The notes beneath the pieces are model-generated. The model was not told where the DNA came from and did no database searches. It worked only from the letters and a program-made list of their open reading frames with translations. A stretch of DNA of 64,000 nt from Rostratula benghalensis. Lineage: Eukaryota > Chordata > Aves > Charadriiformes > Rostratulidae. The DNA is taken from positions 6,697,452 through 6,761,451 of the forward strand of contig VXAI01000019.1 in assembly GCA_013399305.1 (NCBI GenBank), given 5' to 3'. Position numbers and translations under genes: made by a program. Below, in pieces: positions 1 to 10,268 of the stretch (the first letter of the stretch is position 1; each line of letters opens with the position of its first letter).

Positions 1-539
1 GGGCACTGTAAACTGCTTTACAGGATTTTTAAAATTAAACTTGGGAGTCCAAGTACCTTCCTAGCTTCAGATTTTTGTGAAGTTAATTCCTTGCAAAACT
101 GTCAGTTCACTATAAGAAATCATGGTAAGTCTGATGGCATCATGAAGAGAGCAAGAAATTGCTTATTATGCTTTACAAATATCACACACATTTCTAATCA
201 TCTGCTTGATATATCTGCCTGACAATGCAGAGTTAAAGACTGTTAAAATAAGTAGAGGGGGTGAGATAAGTTATGGTAAGGAAACAATGAGAAGGGTTAC
301 GATTAGAGAATGGTCCTGCTTGGTTCTATTCTGTGATTCTGATTCCAGCTAGTAAAATAAGAATTTTGCAGACTCTGTATGAGAAAATATTGTAGAATAA
401 TCTAAAGCACAACCAAACTGCTCAATAACTCTTCAGGCTCTTACAGCTTTGAACAAAACAGTCTATTCCTCAGGCTTGAACCTGGGGGTGTTGAACCACT
501 AACGGGCTGCGAGCTGACCCAGGTGAGAGGTGGACTAGT
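1..539. other. Unique AT-rich sequence, no gene seen
   Basis: This stretch has stop codons in all frames at short intervals and no repeat family I recognise. A GTAAGT donor-like hexamer follows an ATG at about 122-130, but no matching exon context is evident. Towards the 3' end the sequence becomes less AT-rich and runs into the GC-richer patch that follows. Confidence 0.6.
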
Positions 540-838
540 TTGCCAATAATTACAGTAGCCTCATCCACTCCCACGGAGTGTTTGACTTGGCTCCTTGGCC
601 TGTGCCTGACACGCAGCAGCTGGGGCTCTGGTGAGTCTCTTGCTCCAGCTGGGAAGGAGCAAACAGCGGGCTCACCGGGATGCAGAAGCTCACGGCCCCA
701 GCTCTCTCTCAGCAGAGATTACTCCCCGCCGCCGGAGGCTTTAGCTCGACAAACACTGCAGCTGGGCAGCTGCTGCAGCTTGGAGGCAGCAGTCGTATTG
801 ACTGGCTTTCTGTGGAGACTGGGGTCTGCCTGGGTGAG
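540..838 (+). other. GC/CpG-richer patch ending in a splice-donor consensus (possible lncRNA first exon)
   Basis: About 300 bases are visibly richer in G+C than the flanks and hold roughly ten CpG dinucleotides in otherwise CpG-poor DNA. A CCAAT pentamer lies at 541-545. The patch ends in TGCCTGGGTGAGT, a good vertebrate 5' splice site with GT at about 834, and another GTGAGT lies at about 630. Two overlapping forward frames are open across part of it (86 and 119 codons), but neither resembles a known family and both run past the donor. Inference: this could be a small CpG-island promoter plus first exon of a non-coding RNA. It could equally be the decayed end of an unrecognised LTR. No transcription start motif is decisive. 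Confidence 0.25.
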
Positions 839-1020
839 TTTTCCTTTTGGTATGTTTTGTTTTCTTGTTGGTTTTGTGCTAAGTGTTCAGCAGTGGTAGA
901 AAGTGCTTTACTCTGCTTGCTTTTCTTTTCCTGTGCTTGATCCTGCCAAGGAATAGGCTACAGGTAGAAAACAGCATTTTAAGTCGCTGCATTGCAGCTG
1001 AAATGTGTGTGTGCTCTGTA

Positions 1021-1640
1021 AATCACAGAAACACAGACTGGCAGGGGTTGGAAGGTACCTCTGGATATTATCTAGTCCAAAAGATGGCAAAGCAGGGTCA
1101 CCCAGAGCAGGCTGGACAAGAATGTGTCCATGAGTGGTTTGAATGTCTCCAGAGACGGAGCCTCCACCACCTCACTGGGCAGCCTCTGCCAGGGCTCTGC
1201 CATCCTCAAAGTAAAGAAGTTCCTCCTCATGTTTAGATAGGACTTCTTACGTTCAAGTTTTTGCTCGTTTCCTCTTGTCCTGTCCCTGGGCACCACTGAA
1301 AAATAAGCCTGGCCCCATCCTCCTGACACCCACCTTTTAAGTATTTAGAGGTGTTGATCAGATCCCACCTCAGTCTTCTCTTCTCCAGACCAAACAGACC
1401 CAAGTCCCACAGCCTTTCCTCATCACAGAGATGTTCTAGCCCCCTCATCATCTTTGTAACCCTCTCCAGCAGTTCCCTGTCCTTCCTGAACTGGAGAGCA
1501 CAGAACTGGAGACAGTTCTCCAGGTGGTGCCTCACCAGGGCAGAGTAGAGGGGGAGGATGACCTCCCTCGACCTGCTGGCCACACTGTTCTTGATGCAAC
1601 CCAGGATGTCACTGGCTTTCTTGGCCACAAGGGCACATTA
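1021..1640 (-). mobile_element. CR1 LINE fragment, 3' end with ORF2 C-terminal region (inverted)
   Basis: Read on the minus strand this is the last ~620 bases of a CR1 non-LTR retrotransposon. The + strand begins with the degenerate tail AATCACAGAAACACAG, followed by the hallmark GGTTGGAAGGTACCTCTGGA and ATCTAGTCCAA. It continues into the ORF2 end and stops after TTCTTGGCCACAAGGGCACATTA. CR1 moves by target-primed reverse transcription and is usually 5'-truncated, as here, so the copy lacks the endonuclease and most of the reverse transcriptase. It cannot move on its own. Family identity is from the well-known avian consensus; the subfamily was not determined. Confidence 0.95.
1072..1628 (-). 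pseudogene. Decayed CR1 ORF2 (reverse transcriptase C-terminal end)
   Basis: Translation of the minus strand from about 1628 gives a recognisable CR1 ORF2 terminus. Visible blocks in order are [43 protein letters not shown] and [12 protein letters not shown]. Near 1320-1300 the homology moves to another frame ([37 protein letters not shown]), which shows a frameshift. The region downstream of the polymerase active site is all that remains, so no enzyme is made. It is a relic within the retrotransposon copy, not a host gene. Confidence 0.9.
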
Positions 1641-4275
1641 TTCTCTTTGCACTGTCTCTGACACCTGGCTGAGAATGGCACATACTGGTACTGCTGTTGT
1701 TCCTCTCCTTGCTTCTAGGAATGGTCCTTTGCTTGGCTTCAGAGGGGACAGTGACCAAGCAGTGTCACTACCTTACAAAGATAAGGGAAGTTAAGGTAAG
1801 AGACAACACAGAGGAGCATTCCTATAGTAATGAAAGAATATAAACAAATAAGGGTTGATATGTAACTAAGGAGAACAAGCATTTGTAGTTTAATGTCTAT
1901 TTCTGACCTAGTAGGATCCTTGGGGTGAACGTCAATGTAATGCCTTGTTTAAGGAGGATTTTTCCCAAGACTCTTTAATAAACTAAACCCTTCTTTCATA
2001 AGGGTTAGTGAATGGCTGAAGGATAGGAGGACTAAAAACAATGAAAACTGCGGATCTGTAATTCTGCTAGTGTGAAACAAAAGGCAGGCAAAGTTACTTT
2101 CAATCACAGCGTGAATAAAAATTCAAAAGGATATCAACACACAATTTTTGAACCAAGAAACCCTGTATGTGTATTAGAAAGCTTTAGGAGAATTGTATTT
2201 CTCTCCTCTGCCTTTGATGTAGGATCCAGGCATATCCACAACCTACACATTCTCTGGAGTGTAAAACCTGCCTCTGATTATTAGGAAAATGACATTAGGG
2301 AAATGGGAAAGAAGCTTCTTCTGTGATGCAAGAATGAAAGAAATCGAGAAAAGGCCCATTTTTCCTCTTCCTTAAAGAATTCTGCTTTGCAGAACTTGTA
2401 GGTAGCATGTTTCCTGGATAACTTGTGCTAACATATAGTTAAGTGAAGCAGGGATAAACTGTGTTTGAGAAACTTCTCATCTAACTCATTCGAGTTCAAC
2501 ACATTTCACAATGTTGACCACCAAGACTGACTGGGTCACCACGAGCTCTCTGAAAAGAGGGCATCAAAACACATGAGATTCTCATCTGGTGATGAGACAA
2601 GGTGAGTTTTCTTGCAAAGTCTGAGATGACAAGCAAGGAGACAACTTCTTTTTTTTTGTGTGTCTGCCCAATTGCTTCCCTTAAGGGAAAAAAGTCACTC
2701 TTCTTTTTCCTGTGTGTCCTGTATAACTTCAAGTGCATACAAGAATTTGCTCAATCCAGGGGGGAAAACATTCCTTTATTTTAGTTCATTAAAAAAAAAA
2801 AAAGCCACTTAAAACTTTTTGTTATAAATTCTTAACTGTCAGAAAAATATTTTTAAAAAAATTCTTATTTCCTCTACTATAGTGACCAGATGAATCCCTT
2901 AAATCTAACTTCAGTGTTATGGAGAAGGAAAGGCCTAGTCCCAGTAGTAACCCCATAAATAACAATCCACAGTCTAATACGGGAAAAGGTAGACAAAGAA
3001 GAAATGCAAGCAAAGAAAGATACATCCTGCCAAAGAGAAGTAATATAAAAGGTCAGGAGACAAAAAAAAAAAGAAAAGAGAAAAGTAGAAATTCGGAGGT
3101 AGGTAATAGAACAGGAGAATAATTAATCAGGATAAAAGAGAATTAGGGTAAAATCTTAGTTCCACTGGGAGAACGGCTCAGCTCCTAATCCAGTGATGCC
3201 ATTTCTGGATCATACAGAGGATATAGGAAAAGATGACAGACTGGACATAAAGAAGGTGAGATTAAGTGAAGATTTCCTTTTCTTTCCTCTGGGGTATGTT
3301 TGTGATATGGAGTAGACCTACTCTCGCATATGGCCTAAAGGTGTCTTGTCTTTTTGATTTTTTGAGATCTGGAGGCTGCTGTTAAATGGTTTGCTGATAG
3401 CTTCCAATTTACTCTTTGTAACTGGACCACATATGCCAATTTTTAAAATAAAAATAATTTTCATCTCACTAAATTCTGTCCCTAAACAAAAATGTAGGAA
3501 TTTTTGAGTTCACTGTTTATTTGTGGCATTTTTATAACTGTATATGGAACAGAAAAGAGATTCTAGAAATATGTTTAAATTTCATTTTATTTATCTTGTC
3601 TATGCTGTTCAAATAATTTTAAATCGCTCTAATGCTATCTTGAAATTGTCTGACATCTTTAGAAGTGTAACTCTGAGGAACCTTACAAATGCAGGACAGA
3701 CTATGTGAAAAACCGATATGGAGCTCAGAACCAACCATAAATGATCATGATTTATTGCACCACATCAAAAGCAGATAACTGCTCAAATCCATAATTCATT
3801 GTAATAGTATCATAGTCAAGCCTGACAAAAAGTCATCATGTTTATACTTGGATAGTTCAGATGAGTAATTTATTGGTTCTAAAAAATAATGTACTGTAAA
3901 AATACTCCGAGGGCTTTAGGCTCTGTCAACAATAAAAAGTTGTATTATGTATACAGGTCCATGCACTGAAAGTGCCCTTCAAGCAGCCTCCATGAATGTA
4001 TTAAGGATACAGAGTATCCCGGCACGCTTAGCGATCTTGCTTGCCATAAACTTCTCATGCACTAACTTTTTAGTAAAAATACTGTTGAAAATCTTCCTTT
4101 CTCAGTGCTCCAAACCACACCACTTCCTCCTCCCTGGCTCCTACGCTGCCTTTGCCAATACAGGCTACACCAAATCTCCTGAAGTCATAGAGAAAAGTTC
4201 CCCTCATCTCCTGAAATACCTGTAAAGGTTTATTGAATACCTATAATTTTTAGAATGTTTACTGAATTCTGTTAA
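1641..4275. other. Unique AT-rich sequence, no gene seen
   Basis: No coding signal or recognised repeat. It holds an A-run at about 2790-2802, an A/G-rich stretch at about 2990-3100, and a GTGAGT donor-like site at about 2601 without a good upstream acceptor. Open frames here are at most about 90 codons with no recognisable composition. Confidence 0.6.
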
Positions 4276-4616
4276 CAATCATCGAATTGCCTAGGTTGGA
4301 AGAGACCTGTCAGATCATCAAGTCCAGCCATCAGCCTAACGCTGACAAAACCCATCACTCAACCATGTCCCTCAGCATCACATCAACCTGTCTTTTAAAT
4401 ACCTCCAGGGATGGCAACTCCACCACTTCCCAGACAGCCTGTTCCAACGCTTAATAACCCTTTCAGTGTAAAAATTCTTGCTAATATCTAACACAAACCT
4501 CCCCTGGTGCAACTTGAGGCCATTTCCTCTAGTTCTATTGCCTGTGACTTGGGAGAAAAGACCAACCCCCGGCTCTCCAAAACCTCTTTTCAGGTAGTTG
4601 TAGAAAGCAAATAATA
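4276..4616 (-). mobile_element. CR1 LINE fragment, 3' end (inverted, older subfamily)
   Basis: The + strand starts CAATCATCGAATTGCCTAGG, then TTGGAAGAGACCTGTCAGATCATCAAGTCCAGCC, the reverse complement of a CR1 3' end with a degenerate octamer tail. Further marks are ACCTCCAGGGATGGCAACTC, TTGAGGCCATTTCCTC and AGGTAGTTGTAGAAAGCAAT. The ACCTAACGCTGACAAAACCCATCACT-type spacer resembles the copies at 23.7 and 56.9 kb in this window, so these three probably belong to one subfamily. It is 5'-truncated and non-coding. Confidence 0.93.
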
Positions 4617-7600
4617 AATGTTCAGAAGCTGAGTTCCAAATAAAAAGCTAATTTCCTATATCACAAGCCATCCTGAGTTGAAAACAATTTATCTTCATTT
4701 TGTTCATCTAAGTAATAGGCAGAAATGGTGCAATGGATAGAAAAGTCAGCAATATCAACAATGGCTTTTGTTCTAGAAACTGATTGTGAGAAATACGTAA
4801 GAAAATAAAAGGAAAACAAGGAAAAGAAGAACAACGTTTCAAGAAATGGTATAAATTTCAATGAGAAAACAACATTGCTAGGCTTGCATGCTATTAAGAC
4901 AAGAGAAGTCTTAAAGATGATTTCTGCTTGATTATCCAGCTGAAATCAAGATGACCTCTTGCTGAAAGAGTACTTGAAATATTTATTAAAAATGGGAAGT
5001 TCTTGTCATAAAATCCTGATTAATGTTAAATTTGAAAAATAACAAATTTTTAGTCTATATTCAATTTGTCTAATATAATTTGTATATCATGCTCAGTAGT
5101 GTGGTTTATAAGCAAATTTGCTTCTTTACTTTCATTTGGCTACTTTTGGTTTTTCTTTTTCCTTTCCCTCCTTTCCCTTTCACTTTTTCATTTTTCCTTT
5201 TCGTGTTGGATTTGCTTCTGTATGAATTACAGAAGGTTCAAACTCAGGTATAGATCAATTACCCTCTTTTCTCCTTAGCTGTCCATTGTGGTCTGCAGTG
5301 AGGCCCAAAATCTCCTGGTTTCATGTTCATAATCTCTCTAGCACTGAATGTAAATTATTGCATGTTTTGTTTTCACGTAATTTGGCCACAGATATGCTGA
5401 ATTTATACTCAGTGTGGGGTGGCTATGCTGATTTGAAAGCATATCTTGCAACCATAGTTTCAAGTATACCAGCTGCTTTTTGGACTCTTGTAATCACAAT
5501 AAAATGATGTAGAAATGAGTTACCTTTATAATTATTTCAGATACCGTACGTGGACCTGATGAAGATTTAGCAGAGCCAGAGTATTTACAGCTAGGGGTTT
5601 TTTTTCACTTTTTTGTTGTTCTCATTTCTCATTTCATCAGGAAAGAAGTTTTTCAGAAACAATAAATAAAATATGTTTTTAGCACCTTCTTGTCAATAGA
5701 TTTCTGCCCTTTGAATATTCAGTATTCACACTGAATACTCATCCAACATTTATTCTAATGTCCCCATTTAAAGCCACTTGGGTTTTTGTTTATAATTGTT
5801 TATATTGGTTTACATTGTTTATAAAAGTCCTCCTTAAAGGAAAATATTTCTGTAATCACTGGTCATATAATTGAAGTTTTGGTGAGAAATTGTTGATGGT
5901 GGTGGGAAAGCAGGTGGGCTTGAGGAGAATGGGGATTTTATCTGAAACTAGGTCCAGATGTTTTACCTGCAAAGCTACTGCTTCTGATCTCAGAGAGGAC
6001 TTGTGGCCCCAAGCCTGTGTATGAGTTCATCAGCCCAGATCTCTGCTGCCTGAGCCTTACCTCATTAGCACCAGTAGTTTTGAACGAGGCCCAGAAGACT
6101 TTATGGTGATAGAGCTGGAGGAGACACAACCAAGGACTGAAAAGATGGTTGTGGATAATATTCCAGAGTGATTTGAAACACGGGCATCCTCTTGTCAAGG
6201 TATATAGTTACAAATAGTGAAAATTAATTCCATTGAATCATTGTTTTGCCTTTTCAGGTCCGACATCTGCTGCATTCTAATGATCTATTCTTTTTTTCAG
6301 ATGTGCTGTTTTCCTTTTAATTAAAATTGTTTTTATTATGGGTAAATGTAGCTCTGCTAATTATGCTTGAGGAATTTTTTTTTAGAACTTCATAATACTT
6401 TAATTCTCAAGAAAAGGACACCTAACTATTGCCTTCTGTAGCTGGAGTGGCAGAATGGGTAGGGAGCACAAAAACAATACTCAGAAATGATAGTTAGCCA
6501 GAAAAAGATTGTTACAATAAAGACTGGAGCTTAATAGACTGTAAAGATTGTGCTAAATGTGATGTATTAGAATGGTTTGCCAGCTTAGTATTAGATTCTG
6601 AATTAAAAGAGAAAGAAATACTTCAGATCACAATTTTTCAGAAATTATCACAATGAGATAATAACTAATAAATTAAAAGATTTTTGCAACAAATGACTGA
6701 GTTTGAATTCTTATCCTGAAAAGAAAAAAGAGTATGCTTTGTGTGACTGAGATGATGCTTTACTAAGAGCAGCACGTTTTACACCAAGTGCACTGTGCTA
6801 AACAAGGTACAAAATGCATTCAGGAAATGAAGTAGTTCATGATCATCATTTAACTTCTCTAAATTCAACATTTTACAGGGAATATCATAAAATGTGTTGA
6901 TGAAGTCTTGGTAGGGGTTTACAAGAAAAGGGGTTGCCAACAGAATATCTGAAGGAGCATGGGTGAACTTCACACTGTGCGAGGCTGAACAAACAGAGCA
7001 GACAAAATCTAAACAACTGTCTGAATGGCTGCTTCGGGGTCTTTTTTTCAGAGCTGCAAATTCCAGTGGCTGATTCCAGTATTCATTTTCCCCTGACTTC
7101 TGCAGCTCACAAAGCCTGAGAGCTGCAGAAGAAAGAACCGTTCCCCAGTTTCCTTGTCAGCAGCCTCTCAATGTCACGATAAGTGACATTTTACAATTTA
7201 GAAAGAATTCAGTGTGTGTAACTTTACAGACTGGCTCACATTAGGTATGGATATTATTGATGCTGGGAGATAAGGTGGTGCAGCAAGAAAACTAGGCTTT
7301 TTATATGACGTTAATTGTCTGCAACTCAAGACTTGGCAAGTTTATTGGAATATTCTTCTGGAGAGACATCCAACCATTCCACCTTACAGCCATATTTCTA
7401 AGGATTCTGTTTTCTTTTTACTCTGCTCAGAAGAGAACATCATATTACTTACTCACTTTCAATTTTTTTTTTTTTTTATTTCTCACCCATTTCTTATATT
7501 AAATTATCCACATGAAATGATGATTAGACAAAGGTTCTCCTTGTTTATGCACTTTTAAAGTTGCAGTTTTAAAGTAGGGAAAGAAAATTTTAAATGAGAA

Positions 7601-9096
7601 TTATGAGAATAGAAAACTTATGTGAAGTCTTGAGGAATGTATGTTTGAGGGAATGGCGTTGGTGGTTTTGCGGTGTTTTGGTTTTTGGTTTTGTTTTTTT
7701 TTTTTGTTTAAAAAGGGAAAAAAGGCTGAAAGGTTTAAAATTCTTGTATGAGAATCTGACCCATATTTACGGTGAGACACTCTCACCTCTGAGCTACAGT
7801 GTATTTCCTTCAGCACACAGGGTCCAGATCCTAATAGGTTAGAATTTTCCATCTACAACAGAACTTACAGAACTGGAAGGAACAGCTGTCTGTAATCACA
7901 GGAGATGACCATAATAAGTGTCAATTTAGAGTAGGTTGGGTGGGGCTTCTTACTCACTCTTTCCCCTTTGCTTACCTTTGTATCCATATGCTATAAGGCC
8001 TGTTTTAAGGATTAAGAAATATGAGTGAAAATAAGGAGACGTAGAGCACTAAGCTGTCTGAGTGTATCAGCTTAAAACTATTGTGTTATTTATAAATGAC
8101 ACTAAAAAACATTAGTTAGGATTAGAGATTCATTGTATTAAGTGTCTTGTGGAAATATATTCTCTCTAAGAGTTTATAATCTTATCTGAAATACCCCACT
8201 GAGTAAAACTGGAACAGAGATAGTGAGGCAAGAAGAAAATGTGCAGGCAGTCTTGTTAAGAGGCACAATTTATTGGGGATGGTTTGTCTAATATTTGTGT
8301 CATTTTCTGAATAGATAATATGGACTAACTTGGAATGCTGCTCACTTCATTAGTGGTAAGGAACTGAGTATCTCTTAGACATCAGGAAAGAGTAGGGGCT
8401 GAGGAGACAGCTACCATCTTTAGATAAATTCATGTAAAAAATGCACAAAAACTCATAAAAGTTAAAATCTTTAGGAGAGAAGTAGCTGCATGAGGTTACT
8501 AAGTGGCCTCATTTAAAGTGTCCCAGTTGTTCTGTTTATCTGCCTCTGCCAAAACTGGAAATACATAAATTTCAAGGTCTTCAAGAGCCAGAAAATTTGT
8601 TTTGCACCCTACTTTGCATTAAAATACACTCTTGCTGAAGTTATGGGAGCCAATTTGCCCCTCTTTCTTCTGGTAGAGTGTAAATTGGCACGCAATTACC
8701 TTTTGTGTTGTCACCAAGAGAGTCTGAAAGGTCCTAAGCAACAGGTATTTTACATTCATTGAGTGCTGTAAATGGAAAAAGTAAAGGTTGTTGATGCAGA
8801 AAATATATTACATTTCAATTTTAAAGTTCCTGTCTGTTCCCCACACAGATATTGGTGTGCACATACTTCATCATCTCGGGTTAGGCAGCAGCCCAGTCTG
8901 TGTGTGTTCTGTCCATGGACCTCAGGCCCAGAACCCCCAGCTGCCTTCAGAGGGGTGTGTGCAGGCTGAGAGAAACGCACACATAGAGGGTTGTACCTTA
9001 AATAGCCGAGAACCTGGAGAAGACTAATGCTATCAGTCAGTGTAATTAGGATGGTGCCCATTTCCATTATACTTCATACTTTTAACAAGTTATCAC
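4617..9096. other. Unique AT-rich sequence, no gene seen
   Basis: Long unique interval. It contains a pyrimidine-rich tract at about 5148-5203, a short perfect hairpin at 7170-7190, T-runs at about 7470 and 7690, and one exon-like segment on the minus strand at 6061-6136, discussed under findings. A moderately GC-richer stretch lies at about 8830-9010, following an acceptor-like TTCCCCACACAG, but it has no good donor. No protein family is recognisable. Confidence 0.55.
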
Positions 9097-9790
9097 ACAC
9101 AGAATCACACAGAATGGCAGGGGTTGGAAGGGATCTCTGGAGATCATCTAGTCCAACACCCTCCCAAAGCTAGGTCACCCAAAGCAGGTTGGACAGGAAC
9201 ACATCCAGGTGGGTTTGGAATGTCTCCAGAGAAGGAGATTCCATACCCTCTCTGGGCATCCTGTTCCTGGGCTCTGCCACCCTCAAAAGAAAGACATTTT
9301 TGCACATGTTGAGATGGAACTTCCTGTGTTCCAGTTTGTGCTTGTTGCCCCTTGTGTCCTCTGACCAGGAACCACTGGGAAGAGCTGTTTCCATCCTCAT
9401 GACATCCACCCTTTAGCTATTTATAAGCATTGATGTGATCCCCTCTCAGTCTTCTCCAGGTTAAACAGACCCGGGTCTCTTTCCTCATAAGACAGATGCT
9501 CCACCCCCTTGATCATATTTGTAGCCCTTTGCTACACCCTCTCCATTAGTTCCCTTTCCTTCCTGAACTGGGGAGCCCAGAACTAGACACAGTTCTCCAG
9601 ATGTGGCCTCACCAGGGCAGAGCAGAAGGAAGGATGACCTCCCTTAATCTGCTGGTCATGCTCTTTTTAATGCACCCCAGGAGACCATTGGCCTTCTTGG
9701 CCACAAAGGCACATTATGGCACACGGGCAGCTTGTCCACCAGGAGTCCAAGGTCTCCCTCTACAGAGCTGCTTTCCAGCAGGTCAGCTCC
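9097..9790 (-). mobile_element. CR1 LINE fragment, 3' end with ORF2 remnants (inverted)
   Basis: The + strand opens with tail repeats CACAGAATCACACAGAAT, then GGCAGGGGTTGGAAGGGATCTCTGGAGATCATCTAGTCCAAC. It extends through GATGTGGCCTCACCAGGGCAGAG and CCTTCTTGGCCACAAAGGCACATT to about GGTCAGCTCC, so close to 700 bases of the element's 3' end survive. The minus strand retains ORF2-like blocks (HKLEHRKFHLNMCKN, LRVAEPRNRMPREG, SLETF) broken by stops. It closely parallels the copy at 1021-1640 and reaches further 5'. No functional enzyme is possible. Confidence 0.95.
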
Positions 9791-10114
9791 TTTACAATTA
9801 TTTCTATTTGTTTGGTTATATACAAGAGAAAACCAAAGGAGGACAGATAAAGTCTTGACAACTATATCCACCATAGATTTGCAGCAGGAGGACAGAAGGT
9901 GATATTAACCTAAGCAACAACAACAAATGGTGTTTAGACACAGGACACATCGAAGGGATTGTCCTGGGGTGATATCATCATCAAGGTCAATGGCAACTCC
10001 TGCCAACTGTCTAAGTTGGAAACAATACGTAATGAAAACAACAGCTCTCAGTGGGCCAAGTTGCATCTGTAGATGTCCCTCAAGTCCACAGTGTTGGACA
10101 TAGAGTGGAGGCCT
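9791..10114. other. Unique spacer between two oppositely oriented CR1 copies
   Basis: No gene and no family recognised. It includes a short (CAA)n run at about 9915-9926. It separates the inverted CR1 at 9.1-9.8 kb from a forward CR1 3' end, giving a head-to-head pair of 3' regions. Confidence 0.55.
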
Positions 10115-10268
10115 TGACTTGCCCCATCCCTGGGAGTGTCTAAGGTCAGGCTGGATGGGGCTTGGAGCAACCTGGTCTGGTGGGAGGTGTCCCTGCCCAG
10201 GGCAGGGGGGTTGGAACTTGATGATATTTAGGGTCCCTTCCAACCCAAACCATTCTGTGATTCTATGG
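10115..10268 (+). mobile_element. CR1 LINE 3' end, short fragment (forward)
   Basis: The forward CR1 terminus reads GCCCCATCCCTGGGAGTGTC, GGAGCAACCTGGTCTGGTGG, GAGGTGTCCCTGCCCAGGGC, then GGGTCCCTTCCAACCCAAAC and the octamer tail CATTCTGTGATTCTATG. Only about 150 bases remain, the usual 5'-truncated product. The match to the CR1 end is strong and the tail is nearly intact. Confidence 0.95.

Noticed and set aside
1351..1794. Forward frames across 1351-1794 as coding
   Set aside because: Antisense of the CR1 ORF2 relic.
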